From contig OW285187.1 in assembly GCA_935421135.1 (NCBI GenBank), positions 25,172,429 through 25,236,428 on the forward strand: a stretch of DNA of 64,000 nt. Reading direction: 5' to 3'. Position 1 is the first letter of the stretch. Each line of letters opens with the position of its first letter. Position numbers and translations under genes: made by a program. The notes beneath the pieces were generated by a model. It was not told the origin of the DNA, made no database searches, and saw only the letters and a program-made list of their open reading frames with translations. This DNA comes from Bugulina stolonifera (taxonomy: Eukaryota > Bryozoa > Gymnolaemata > Cheilostomatida > Bugulidae). Positions 46,618-61,500 of the stretch are shown in pieces.

Positions 46618-49600
46618 CTATGATATCTGTGCTAACTGACTGTATTGCTTCACCTCAACTGGTCCATCAATAACTGAATCAATGTTCTTCAACACTCTAA
46701 GGATGGTAACCCTTGAGCTGGGCCGAGGGCACCACATCTCCTCCAGAAGAGACTGCAAACTCTCTTGTACTTCATCAGAATCTACTAGCTTGAACTAAAA
46801 GATCAAAAATATACTAAAAGAGATGCAAGAACACTCAAGAAACAGTGGGAATAGATTTACATAACAGTCACTTTAGGAGTGTGATCCAGAACGCACCTGC
46901 CGCAAATCCCTTCAGACGGGGTCTAAACATTAAGGATCTGGAAGTACCTGCTGCATATCGTTTCTATACTGAATTAGAAAACGTCAAATTTTATAGGTAT
47001 GACCCAAGAACATGTGAGTAAATATCACCTTCATGTGACATATTTTGCATATTACTGTTGCTTGCATTGTTGCCATTAGAATACCAAGAATAGGTATAGG
47101 TGTGCTTGTATGCATTTGTGTAGGAGAAGGGATGAAACAGGATATTACATGTGTACCTTGGTACTCGGTCGTATTTTCTGTATGGCGACTACTTCCTCTA
47201 GTTCAGTGAACGAGAGGTTAGACTGAATAAGTTCATCGTAAGGAAGCTGGTAGTGATGATCTACAATGTATATAATGCCATGTTCTTCCCAAAATATATT
47301 GTAATACTACGCAATATATGATATACTATATTATGTTATATACAAGTATATGTTATATACTACATGTACATGTATATGCTATATAATATACTATATACTA
47401 TATTATGTTATATACTACATATAGTATATGTTATATACTATTTAATGCTACATTATGCTCCATGTACATTGTATGTGCTATATGCTATATATAATATAGA
47501 CATACAGTATACATGTAATGTACAGTATATACCACATTGGGGTATCAGCTGATACATGTTTTATGTAAATTGAAGATAGCAAGCGTGTCTAAAACATCAA
47601 AACATTGCTCATCTGCAAGTATATATTCATATAGGCTACACATGTCTAAATACCTGCCACCTCAGCTTATATAATACTAGCATAAAGATTAATACGTTCA
47701 CGGTATGTGTGTCGTATTCATGGCTGCCTACCCGAGTCACATTGTAAACTGTTTAGAATAGTCTCCCATATCACCAACCCAAAGGAATATATATCAGCCA
47801 TTTTAAAACTTTCTAAATTATGTCGGTCTATTGATAAGTCTAAAATTTCTGGAGCCAAATAGCGTTTCGTTCCAACCTACAAAATCATATAAAAGTCACA
47901 GGGAATGCAAGTAAGTTCCGAATACATGAGTATATGATTAGTGGTAACTTACACTACTAATACATGTAAATACTTGCCAGACATTCATAAATAACGATAT
48001 TTGGTTTCACAAGTATGTAGATATACATGTAAGGTTGTACGCTCATATAAAGTGCATACATGTATGAGTATTGTAGAACAATCAGATGATGGAAATAAAA
48101 ATAGTGTGCAGCATTCTGTACTACTGCATATGCACAAGTGTTTAGTGTAGCTATGCAGAAATATGGCATGTGCCAATACATGGAATCAGTCAAAATTACT
48201 AGTTACATGGATATTGTTTCCAACTATTATGCCAAATGTAGTATTCTATACAAAAACTGGTAGAGACATGTATATTAATTTGAGGTTGGTGCAGGACCGA
48301 AAATTAAACTAAAGTAAGTCTTTGTTCTTTGTAAAACTTGAAGCGATAGAAGTTGTCTTCTTTGTTACTTTTGGGTAACGCCCAACCCAATTGTGTTTGG
48401 AACTGCACCAAGCCGATTATTTCAGAATCAACTATTACAATGGAAGTAAAGTGGAAGATATCGGCATAAGCCATAGAGTTTTAACGTTACCTGGACTTCA
48501 CTGTCGTCCATTCCAAGATGTCTAGCATCTTCTGCAGTAATAGCGAGACCAAAGTCGGATATACAGCAAGTCCGATCACTTTTAACCAGAATATTCTTTG
48601 TCTAAAACAAACATTGATTCTACATCATGATTAGTCATAGGAGAACAAGTTGGAAAACCTGTTTATATAGACTTGTGTGTTTTTAAATTTGAAACCTTTT
48701 TTAGGACTCGCCCACTTTCATTACAGTGTTTACGAGATGAGACTCTTTCGAAAATAATACGATTTCATGGCTATATTGTAATTCAGTCTGCTACCTTTAT
48801 GTCGCGATGTGCGATGCCGGGTTTACCGGGCTGATGCAAGCCAATCTCATGGTTGAGAGATGTACCCTTGACCTCATGGTGGAGATAGTTTATTCCGGCA
48901 GCTGCTGTCCTCAACATATTTAATGCTGTCCTAATGCCTAATGGCCTGTGTATGTTCAAATAGTCATAGAGTGAACCTGGGAATAGACATACAATTTGAT
49001 AATTCTGTAACACCCAGACCTATTCAGTGCTAGTTAGTCAGGAATTAATATTTACTAAACTCATAATAAGAAACGCTTATATATTGATGTTGGGGGCAGG
49101 GGAGGACAACATACAAAATGAATAGAAGAAAACTTATTTTTAAGGACGTCACAAAGTATTTACTACATTATAACATATACAAAGTTTCTTATCACGTATT
49201 TAGTGAATGTTAATGCCTCAGTTAGTTGCACTATTGTAGAATTCCATGTTGCCTTGAATCCTTTTTGTAGAAGAGACAATTTTACTGAGGGTGAAATGCA
49301 TAATGCAGTAAGGAAGGCACTTTTTTCATCAAAAATATTACAGTATAGAACTCCGGCTAAGTTAAAACTACGTAAGACTGCACCTACATTTCTTTGGACG
49401 GAAATTACATGTGTATATTTTGACATAATGTCCATACCATTAGGATGGTAGTATGTGATGATCCAGTGCTGTGTGACAGATGACTGACAGGTGATGTCAG
49501 ATGCTATGAACCCGAGTATGTTAGGATGGAGAAGAGAGTAAGAGTAGATCTTGTTCTCTCTCACACACGACCTTTCCTCTCTCGTGTTGAATACCTTCAC

Positions 49601-51541
49601 AGCTACGTCGTTACCTTGATACGATGCATGATAGACCTGTCCATATCGACCTTCTCCTTTTAACAATATAATTATAATATAATGTGCAAAAAGTTAAAAT
49701 AATGTTAAAAACTTTCACATAAAATTGACCAAAGAGCTTACGTAGAGTAACTTGTTCTAGTAGCTTCAAACTAGTTGATTTTCATGTGAAAGGGCCCCAG
49801 TACTTGTTTGGTCAGCAACCCCTTACCATACTCCTGTATTTTGTTTAGACTGCCAAGTACTGACCTATGGGGGATTTTAGGATCACATCTCTGGCCACTG
49901 TCCTCTCTGTTAATCTCCTGCACCCTCTTCCACTGGTAAGTGTATCATCTTCAGCCTCCTCTTGCTTTGATGTAATCCATAGAATACATATAATTCTGTT
50001 GTTTATCGTTGTTACATTGTCAACGTAAAAATAATGTACTGGTATGTAGCAGTTGGTTACTAACAGGTGCCATGTGATGATACACTAGTTGGAGAATTAC
50101 CTCGCCTGGGTTTTGGGTCTGAGAACTGATAACATAGCCTTAGCCATTTACAAACTCTATGTGGGAATCATGGTGTCATCATGTGTATTGGAAAGATAGA
50201 TTTCTGCTGTGGTTCCAATGAAATAGAGCTCTGCCTATTATATCAATTGAGTGTCAAATTTCACTTACTTTAACCGCAAACCCCAGGCTAAAGATGGGTA
50301 GACGTGACCTAAATTCCTAGTTACGGAAAAATTAAATCATTAGATTTATGCGCCAACAGTATTCATGCAATTGCATGCATGTAAACAAATTCCATGGGAA
50401 TAGTATGTTAATATACATTGGAGTAGCCAATGATCTTCATTTGCACCGATTCCACTATATAAGCCCAGGTTACATATGTACACTATATACACATATATAT
50501 TTATACTAACCATTGCCTCTATAAGACGAGCTCCAGCCCGTCTCTGTTTTGATTTGTAGATGATGAGCAGAGTAGCCAAGACCAAGACAAGGATTAGCAC
50601 TGAGGCTAGTATGGAAGCTAAGGCTGCTACATCTAGTCTATTTATTTCCTCTACAGAATCAATGCACAGCTTAAAATTTCTGAACAATAGTAATAGTGGA
50701 GTTCCATTAATAACTTACTTTTCTTTCACCAAAATCAATCTCCTGGACCAGTCTGGGTGGGAAATAAAAGTAACAAGATGGCCACTCTCGGAGTCGGCGA
50801 CCTGTATCTGCACTTAAGTGGTAGATCATGGTATTCACAGGCAGTATTCTATTCAAATTCCTACAATATCTAACAGTACGTATCCATTTATATTAGCAAC
50901 ACCGAAATGACAGCCAATGAATAAAATGAAAGAGTACATATACATACCGTACTAACCTTTCCTAATATTATCAGTGTACTGAAGAGAATTTAAGGTGTTA
51001 CAGTTGGTGGTGTTACAGCAAAGAGATGGTATCGGTTCACTTAGTCTACACATGAACTCTCTTTCTGGTTCTGACTTGAGTAGACAGTTTCTTGTAACAG
51101 TGTGTTCATCCTGCCACCATATAATACACTGAAACAGAAGTGGTGCATCTACACTGGGAGAAATATCAGCATCAACATGTAGGTGTGCTTGCAGTGTTAT
51201 AATCTTACATGTACATAGTAGTACAATAGTGTTGATAGAATAATATATTATAATACTTTAAGTTCCAGTATTATCAGTAAGTACATATTATGCGCAATAA
51301 GAAGAATAGTATAATAGCCAACATAAAAATACGTCAACTACACAGTTGATAATAAACTATGGACAGTTTTAAATGTACAACGCTATTCTAAGAGTATATA
51401 ACAGACTGGCTGAGCACTTACCTTGTAATCTGATTCACAGATGGAGTTATCCCCCTTACCACATATGTTGCAGTAACAAGTTATATTAGGCATAGTGAAG
51501 GCAAGATGTATATCCTTCACCGTTACACACAGCCACAGGTG
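46618..51541 (-). CDS. TGF-beta receptor type I-like serine/threonine kinase (5' end missing)
   Basis: Ten exons in transcript order, 51422-51541, 50957-51128, 50511-50650, 49827-49932, 49438-49656, 48795-48976, 48491-48601, 47876-47732 (in that sense), 47157-47260 and 46618-46794, give 491 residues. The signal-peptide exon was not found. The ectodomain is Cys-rich and ends in CCNTTNCN, the typical receptor signature. The transmembrane helix is at about 106-127. The kinase has the loop GEGRYG (180-185), VAVK (K200), HRDIK with N316, DFG (329-331), [10 protein letters not shown] and the type I words [21 protein letters not shown] and YQLPYDEL. All catalytic residues are present, so it should be active on the membrane and phosphorylate SMADs. 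The 50-residue juxtamembrane part has no SGSGSG-type GS box. A 9-residue insertion lies before the catalytic loop (around GLHQPGKP). Confidence 0.92.
47290..47540. repeat. AT-rich low-complexity tract in a receptor-kinase intron
   Basis: Runs of atatactatatta, tatgttatatactac and related words, many self-complementary. It lies between two kinase exons. The frames across it are artefacts. Confidence 0.75.
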
Positions 51542-52535
51542 CTGGTATGTAGGATTGTCAGAAGAAATTGAATGTGTTCACGAAGAGTGAAGTTCAGTTA
51601 TATTCATGTATATATGCAGTGTAGATATATAGGCTCCATGTTGATTGCTTAAATCAAAACAACTGATTATTTTGCACATCATTGGTCAACGTTTAATCTG
51701 TAGTATTTTAGTCTAAGGTGATGGTGATCTGTGTGAAGAGAAGTGTTGAATAAACACATGTCATATGTCAAATACTCAAACTGTTGAGGGAAGTGTCCAC
51801 CTGACATAGTTGGAGTTCTGAGCCTTTAGAAGCATGTGAATGTCCCTACCATGGGGGGGGGGGGAAGCGCATTTGGTTTAGACGAAAGTCATTGGAGACT
51901 TGAAAAGTTTGGAACTCAGGTCAATATCCTGCTAGGTGTGGCTCATGAAAAAAACAAGATAATTGTGAAGTCACATTAGATATATTTATAGGGAATTATA
52001 ATATTTTAATAAATAAAATATATGATGAAAAAAGCAAAGCTATAGTGGCCTATGGTGACTTTGATGTTTAATGAATATAAAATATTTTCCACTGCACTGA
52101 TAACAGGATATATTACTATCAAATAATAACATGTACCACAGTAATTCTCTTATATAGTGAGACAAATGGTAACTTCTAGTAAGTATATTGTGATAATGTA
52201 TCATTATATCCATTTAGTATAAAACTGCTGTTATGTATGGACAGGAACAAGACCAGAAACAACTGACTATCAAACTGACATTTTGGTGAGACGCTAGACG
52301 CTACTTGCCGTACAGCTAACAAAATCAAAAAATCCCTTTCTTGTAGTGCGACATTCCATCATAAGTGATAAAAGAATAACACATATGTACCTAAATGTTT
52401 CAACTTGATATTTTGACTTTGTTGGAAGACGATATTAATTTGTCTAGCAGTGTACTAATATAGTAACATATCCCCTTTCTTGACATTCAGTTTAACTGTC
52501 AAATAATGTGCCAATGTAATACTAACTTTATCAAA
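51542..52535. other. Region between receptor kinase and dynein genes
   Basis: It should hold the promoter and first exon (signal peptide) of the receptor kinase and the 3' UTR of the dynein gene, both on the minus strand. I could not identify the signal-peptide exon. A G run is at 51853-51863. No other gene is seen. Confidence 0.5.
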
Positions 52536-55500
52536 TCATCTGAGAGGGGAGCCGACGCCACTCATATCTATATCAGCTGATTCTGATTGCATCTCTAACA
52601 AGCTATGAGCGAACTTACTCCATTCATCTATCCTAGGACTGGCCAATTTCTACAAGATAGGACATCATATAACTATAATTATATGACTATTTTTAGCTGA
52701 AGACTCTGAACTGCAAAAAAGCAGAAAACTGGAACCTAAATTAAAAAAGCCCATATATGTTTTTTGTTGATCAACTAAGTGATTACTGTTGACACACATC
52801 AACCAGAGATAACATGTAATGCTGTCATCATTAACAAATGAAATAACTAACACCCATCATTCACCAATACTACTGAATACTTGCATTCCCATCAAGAAGC
52901 TATACTTAGCTATACCCATGAATTACTATCACCACACCCTGGATGAATTTAGGAGTAGAACCTATGATATGTATTCCAATTTCGTTACAACAGGTCTAAC
53001 AATATTTTTTAATAAAACTCTGTTAATAATTGACCATTCTCGGTGCAAGAGCTTCCAGTTAGAGTTGTCCAACCATGTTATATTTCATACCCGTATAATA
53101 CATGTGAAACCACATGGAACTAAACTATAACTGTGCTCACAATGAGTATGTTAACTCACCTCTGCTACGTCGTAGATGTATATTTTACCATTATTACCTC
53201 CTGCAGCCAAGTGCGTACCACTATTGTGCCACTTACACCTATTCAGAGCAGCCGGGTACTCGGGTACTGTACTGGCAGTGGGTACCTACACCATACACCA
53301 TATACAGTACATACAGTGTGTGTGTATATAACAGAGCAGGAGCGAGAGACGACTGTCCAAAATCTGTTACATTTCACAGATATATTATACGCATAGTATA
53401 ATTATAATAAATTCAAATACAATGCAACTCAACACTTAAGCATATTACAATGTAATATACTTGTTCATGCAATATTTATATGGTACGAGTAGCCTACAGA
53501 TACACACGTCATTGGAATACATATAGTATACATTCAACAAAGATAACACATATTATTATTTTGTTAATTATATATGAGACTTACAACACAAGTAATGCAA
53601 TGTAATATGTATATAACATGTATATAATATATGTATACATGTACTTTAAATACAATGTACATACTACATGTACATGCTCATTATATGCAAGACTTACTTC
53701 GGTATCATTGTTTAAGTTCCACAGACACAGCTTCCCATTTCCATCAACGCAGGCGAATAACGCAGGATGTATAGGTGACCACTTGACGTCCATCATGTAT
53801 TCTGTGCCGTCCTTGAACGTATACAAGGGGTGGTCCATCTAAAACCAGCCATAACAACAATATGATATACAGTTTACAATGTACAAAATGTATGTTGTAT
53901 ATGCAGCTTAATTAAAACAGCTATAGTCTAGTGCCCTCCCACATTTATGGACTATCATTCTATTAGATTAACATTGTGGAAGTTATTCATTGGCATTGGG
54001 AATCGTGGTAACACTTGCTATATGCTTATATTAGAGATTATCCAAGATTTGGTTAATGACCAGACAACTAGTAGCTTTTTAATTTAACTTTCCAAAATGA
54101 CTCATGTTCGCAGAGTGACCGCGAATACGTTGTGCCAACGAATACAAAGGGTCAATAGGGTATGCCATGATATTATACAACTTACAGGTAGTGCACAACA
54201 GGAATGTACACTAACAATATAATATACAGTATGTCATGTAACTCACCCTGGTACTCCACAACTTGACGGTCCAATCGAAAGAAGAGGTAAGATATAGATG
54301 GGAGAAGTCCACCGCACCCTGTACTTTATGTGTATCTATACCAGTAACTGGACCCTTGTGCCCATCTAGTGAGTTGGTCACTCCAGCCTTACTGTAGTTG
54401 TAATACATATAACAATGGTAATATAATCCGGTAATATGCTCTAGTCATGAAATACATTCATATAATTCAGTAATATATTACAGTAATATAATCCAGTAAT
54501 AGTGCAATCATATAATAATATATCAAAAGTAATAGCAGCTTACCAGGTCCTCATGTAAGGAACAATTTATAATATAAGTGTATAGTATATAAATGAAAGA
54601 CAATGTAATACATGTATAAACAACACATATTGATTGATATGATGTACATTGATATCTACCATGTACTGTACGATACTGTATATAGTGCATACAGCGCGTA
54701 CATTTTGTATATACATGGATATTATCACTGTATTCCAGGAACTGGCTAGTCATAACAAATGTTATGAATCTACAGACATTGATTCTCTTACGGAGAACAC
54801 TAGTAAAGTATACTCTACATTGTATATAATATAATACACAGCACAATATATTGTATATATCGTATAATATACAACATACTTACAACTAATAGATATCAAC
54901 AACAACCACCTACCTCCCATGCCTACAGGCAGAGTTCACAGCACCATCCTCTCCACCAATAACGAAATTGTTCACATCCCCAGCTAGGAATGACATAGAA
55001 AGGGCAGCCACTGGTAGTTTATTCTTATTTGTAGCTGTGAGAATCATCGAGTCCTGCAACATTGTGATGTACAGCATATATATGGGGTATATATAGTATA
55101 TCTTATAGTGTTATATAATATAATGTAGTATATAGTACAGTGTTATATACAATATAGTATATAGTACAGTGTTAGATACATAATATATACATGGGGTATA
55201 TATAATATAGTATACATATAGTACAGTGTGATAGACATATAGTATATAGTAAAGTGTTATATAACATAAGCAAAGGAAAGAGTATAATATACTGTGGTAT
55301 AGTGTGATATGAATACCTGGGGCTGAGAGAGCATGTCCAGACTCCAAGAACAGACCTTACCATCTGTAGAGATGGTGATGAGATTATGAGCGTTCTCTGT
55401 ACCCACCACAGAAGCACAGTAAATGGGATGCTGCAATATCATAATACATGTATATGTACATGTACCACACCCCCTGTCCTATATTATATTCAATGTAGAC

Positions 55501-58500
55501 ATATGCATGTAATACATCTAGAAGTTTTTCAATAGAACCAAAGTGGATGTATCATAATATTCACATCTTTTAGCAATTCTAACATTATACATAAAGAGTT
55601 TTTAACGCCAAAACTACTACTTGATTTTCCATAACATGTTCCCCCATTGTATAGTATGGTATACCACTGTACACACTAATTGTAACTGATGTATACGTCA
55701 TTATAATAGTATTTAGTATATACTGACGGTGTGAGCTGATGCAGATAGCGGCGTCCTCTGTACAGGCATTCTCTTACTACTTCTGTTATCCCAGAGAACC
55801 ACCTGACCAGAGTATGTGCCCCCTATATACAGGTTTGGGTGGAAGGAGGCAAAGCAACAAGACGTCACGGCACTCTGTAGTAATATAGATATACATGTAT
55901 AATAGTAGTAGTAGACAGGTGTAATATGCAGTACTGTAACCTCCACCTACGGAAAGTTCCATTTCACACCAGTGGCAGCAATAAGTACAAACCATTCTAC
56001 ACGTGTCTTTAGTTATAGTAAGCACCCATTCTTTAGTTTAAATATACTGCTGTTGAACTAAATGATATTATTGAATGAAGGGTGTCCCAATGTGGCAGTA
56101 TTACAGCTTATACTACTTGTTACCTGACAATGGAATATGTATTCAGGTGAATCCTTCTTGAACATGGAGTTCCACACAAGACACACACCGTCAGGTTCAT
56201 GTGGCAGCTCTGGGTTACTGTTATATGATGCTAACAGCAGCTCTTGATACTACAATATTAATGATGAACAGGACGTTACTTACCAAGCAAGATGGCAGCA
56301 AATGATTGGTATGATAGGAGCGTCATAGTTCACACTGTCTGAGAGATGTCATGCTAACTTGTTGTTTACACCACTGAGTATTAATGACTACTAGACCACA
56401 ATTTCAGTTCATACTGTACAACAGTCATGTCTTATATTGTAAAGAATCGGGTACCTGCTTAGACCAGTCCATGCAGGTCACATGTCTGTGTTTGGTCCAG
56501 TGCTCATCAAAGAAGACTCTCTGCAACTTCAACTTTTCTCCGAAATTATGATCTCTACAGAAATATAATACAGCTACAAATATTAGGATGGTAGTTAGTG
56601 ACAAGTTTTATAGTCATAAGCCTCATATAATCTAAAGATAGACTAATAACAATGAACATGCAGTCTACAAGACACACACCTCTAGCCTATTGAAAGGAAT
56701 TTTGGCAGTTGTCCTCTCCCTCTAATGAGAGAGGACAACTACAAACACATGCTTATTTCCACACAACTGGAGTGTACATGTTGTAGCCTATGGACATACC
56801 CTTCATCTGAAAGTTCACCAGTATAGTCCACAAATATATCTATATCTTGTGTAAGAGCTCTTTCCATTAACCTAGATGTACGATCTAGAAACTTCTTGTA
56901 CTCCTCAGTCATCATAACTTGCTGTTTCTCCTCTTCACTCAGCTCTACCACTACATTCACAATCCATACAATTAATATATACATGTATTATACATGTCTA
57001 TATGTACATTGCATATACAATATATAATGGATCTTATGAGTTTTTATATGCATGTCATGTCTTCATCTTCTCATTCCGTTGCTGAAAGATTCCCATATGA
57101 GATAGCCCAATAATACACACCAAGAGGAAGCATTTCTAAACACAATTCTAAAATAAAAACTTCTTTAAAATATAAACAAGAGTTATTTTAAACTTAGGAT
57201 AAAAACCAAAGTTACACTGAGTCAGACTAAGCCATGATAGTAGATATAAACCAACCTATTGGTTCTGCTGGTTTATCATCTTCATCAGTGTGGGCAGCTT
57301 TGACCATTTCGACTACTGGCATCTTTGTGTGTGATAGAGCTGAGTCTAAGACCACCTCAAGAGAGTCTGTATCCTCATCCCCACCTCTTACTCCGTATGT
57401 CAGAGCTAAACAGAAGCAACATGGTAACTGCAAGATGTACATTGTTAAAGCAGTGGTAGAGAGTCAAATCACTTTGGTGTAACCTAAAAACAGTTTGAGA
57501 AAAAAGTCTGCCTGTCAACTTCTACTAGGTTACTAAATAAATCCAGTTATCACCGAAGGTGTTAAATTTGCATAACATGTACATGTACCTGTGACTTTAT
57601 AGGTGGCTGCAAAAAGAAATATAGTCACCAGCAGCAACTATATAAGCAACGCAAAAACTTGAAACATTTTATAATACGGCTGACTTTTTGTGTACTGCAA
57701 ACAAAATTTGTACATGCTAAGAGTCTTCTACATGAACTACAGCATTGACGCTAAAAATTCTAGAATAAGTGTTATTATTTATTAGTTACATGGAAAAGCA
57801 GCGAAATACAATGCATATAGACTGAGAGTATAGGCTACAATATGCACTGTAATAATAATATGTTAAACAAGGGCACACAGGCTACATGTCCATTGCACAT
57901 ACTAGTAGCCAGAAACTAAAATAGTCTGGATATAAACGCATGTACTACAAGGGAACGTTTCCTTCTATGCATGCAAAATACTAATCATGCAAATTTAGAA
58001 ACAGAATAGTAAGTTAGTTAATGTCGTAGCCAATATTATATTAATTTCACGATTTACCAATAACATTCAAGTTAGATAGTCTTTTATTGGACTATTTGTT
58101 GAGTGTTTTACCAATCATGGAGCATTAAACTTCAATATTCAACGTTAATATTAGCATAGCGAGTAAAGTAACAGCAGTCAGCAAATAAAATTCCTATACA
58201 ACAAACACACGTAGATATCCATGTAAACAAAGTAACAACTCCAACAGTCAAGAAGATATTCCAACAAAAGAGGTCTATAAATCGTACAACATGTACCGAG
58301 TACTTTTGTCTCATTGGCAGGTGTTAACCTCAATAGAGAGAGACGTGCTAGTGTCAAGGACATTCAAAGCCACAACACAGATGGATATTTTACTCAAAAC
58401 TACAACATGCATGGAGTGTAAGGGGAGCGAACATATGCTACACAAATATCTCACTACAACATCTAGCAACACCCTGGAGACCCCTAGAAGTGTGCACACA

Positions 58501-61500
58501 TGATATCAGTACAAATAGACAAATAGAAAGATGGAGTTCGATATGAACATGGAGTCCGTGCTTTAGTAAAGAGCAAACGGCCAAATAATATGACTAATCA
58601 ACCAGAGACATCAACTTGGGGGTCCCCTGGGTGGCATCTCCTCAAAGAAACAAATATTGAGATGAAAACGCAAACTAAAATTAAGTGAATATGATGACGT
58701 AGAAGCAACAAGGCTAAGAAACTCCGTGTGATGCCAACACTGCAGCAGCCATATATATAAACAAGTGACTGTGACATGCTAGATGTATAAATAAAACCAT
58801 AACTGTGCTGCACTACTGTTGAGAATGTCAAGGTGTATCCACATCTACGAGATGGTAACAAGCTTGGTATCATTAAAGCAGGCATCAGCTATGCAGCATT
58901 GGCATTGCGTAGCCTCATAAACCATGACGACGAATAATACCTGCAGCCCTGAACTCATCGTCCCATTCGAGATAATTAGAGAAGAATCTAGGAGAGCCAA
59001 ATGAAAATGCCGGGGAACCCCCTCGTGATGATCCTCCACACACACTGAAATCTGCCGTGGTGTGTGGGTGATGTGTGTGATGGTGGTGTGCATTAGATAG
59101 GTAACCAGCAATACCTATCATACACACAAGTATGTATTAGAATCAAAGTAAATTATGCCAAATACATGCACACTACGGTTATGTAACGTAGATAGTAATG
59201 TTGCATATACTATAACCTCAAAAGAAAAACATTTAAGTTTTTGCCCTCAATAAACTTTCATGTATCACCGTAACTGTGTACAATATTATCGTTATTTTTC
59301 AAAGTTTTCAACAATAAGTTATGGAATTTATCTTACTCACAGAATAACAATAAGTTATGGTAAAGCCCAATAAAAATTATTATGAGACACAAGTTGCATA
59401 CTATGAGTGGTATGCAATCAGCGCTGGTTATTTAATAGTGATAGCACAACTCCCGCTTCTAGGCGTTAATACCACTACTTGATACCACAGCTAGTCCTCT
59501 CCCATGCTGCAAACTGCATCATGGGTTAATAGGTAGAAAAGGACTGATTCACTGATTTTATGTTTAATCTACATTGGAGAAGTAACCAGGCCTATTGTAG
59601 ATGGATTTACGAAATCATTTATATGCTTGACACATAATAGTTATTTTTAGTGCAAAAGTTACCAGCCACTGGAAGTTCATAAAATTATCTGAGGACATGA
59701 ACATCATGTGCACCATTGAGAGTACCAATTAGAAAGAAGTTATATTATCTATTATATTACTATTGATGGCAAATTTGAGAGAAGAAAAATCCCACTAATA
59801 AACTCTGTATGGCAACGGAGGCGATGAAATAAAATTATAGCACTAAAATTTTCTGTGATTATAGAAAATTGGGATGTTGGCCTGAGAACATCCCATTGGT
59901 GGTAAGATGGTGTATTCAAGTAGTGTATACTCTAGGTAAATGAGTAAACATGAGTTAATGCAACAAAGCTGCAAGGATAGACAATGCTGCAACAATAGAA
60001 TTGAACTGAAAGGTGTATCCAATACAGAAACACTTACCGTAATAAGATTCCCATAGAGCTAAAACAACATGCCACATCCTAATGATAGCTGATAGTGTAT
60101 TCTATATCATGCAAACATAACATATCCCACCGTTCAACAAAATAACTGGTTAGCGAATTAAGCAATACCATGGTATAAAGTACACTGCACAAAATTTGTA
60201 TAGTACAAAGCAGCAAAATTTATTTGTATGATATTGTTGAGTTGCCATGGCAACACAAAGTGTGTAATAGGAAATACAGGATCGTATCATTTGGTTAAAC
60301 TAACTAACGAAAGGCAAACTCTGCGAAATTATGGTTAATGGTAGAAAACATTATAAGATGCAATAGCATTTTTAAGATTCTGTAATGAGTATACATGTTT
60401 TCTCAAGGATAAGCCTATGTATAATATTTTATAGAAAAGTACACTAGCTGCTATAGAGGACTCACCTTCCTTATCGGCTAATTCAGTAGCTGTTTGAGTC
60501 TCCTTATCATAACACACGAGTTCTCTCGGAGGAATACTAGTCTGGGTTACTTGATGTGCGATACTTAGACTAATTTCCTTCCTCTTTGTTCTACAATCAC
60601 TCTAACACGTATAACTGGAAATCATGCTATAGTCTAATACAATGCACAACAGGGTAGAAGACCCATAGGGAAATATCTCTCTAGCATGGTATCAGAGTGG
60701 GGTTAACTAGCGATCTCAATTTGACCAAAACAGAACACCAGCAGAAAATTAACTTACGTTATTTTATCGGCAGCTTTAGTTACTTTTTGTACTTCTTCCG
60801 TAGTTTCATTTGGATCAGTGGACGTAGGGGTTGGTTCACTTTGAGCGGGTGCAGGAGCATCACCTATAATATACCCAAAAATTCCAGCTTTTAAAGTTTC
60901 TACCTAGTGTAGGCCTGCTTTCTAAGTGGCATACACAGAGCAAGTGAGCCTTTTTCGAAAAGCGAAGTCTAGAATCTCATACAAATACCTATTCCAAGAT
61001 CTTTCAACAGCTTATCAGCCTCCGAGAGCCTATCTTCCAAAGGTTTCTGGGTTTCGGCAGCCTTTAAGGCATTTTTAGCAGCTTCTTCCTATATATATCA
61101 ATCATGAATTTTAGCAAACAATTTCATAATGTTCAATTCAACCAGCAATCTGTACATCAATAAGCAGTAGACAGGATCTTACCAGGAATGGCAATTTGCA
61201 CTATCAGCTTCACAATAACTGAACGACTGAAAAGAAAACGAAGCAAAAATGTAATGACTATCCAACAGATTCAATTGCAGCATTTCTGTTTCACAAATGC
61301 TAAATTACACATACATAGGCCTAGTAGGCTAAGTAATAGGCCTACCACTCAGTTATGAATGCTTTCTATTGTTTCAAATACTAACACAACATAACTTTGT
61401 ATTAACATTTAAATTATACATTAGAATCAGCCTCCTAAACTGTAGCCTAACCATGTTTGTTGGCATCTACTGGTGAAATTCAAATGGTGCATTATTATTT

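Noticed and set aside
49163..49666. Continuation of the kinase N-lobe frame past its donor
   Set aside because: Residues after HPNG do not match the kinase; the donor at 49437 joins in frame to GSLYDYL of the next exon.
51542..52535. Candidate signal-peptide exon of the receptor kinase on the minus strand
   Set aside because: Several short ATG frames exist, but none combines a hydrophobic core, a good donor and the right phase.
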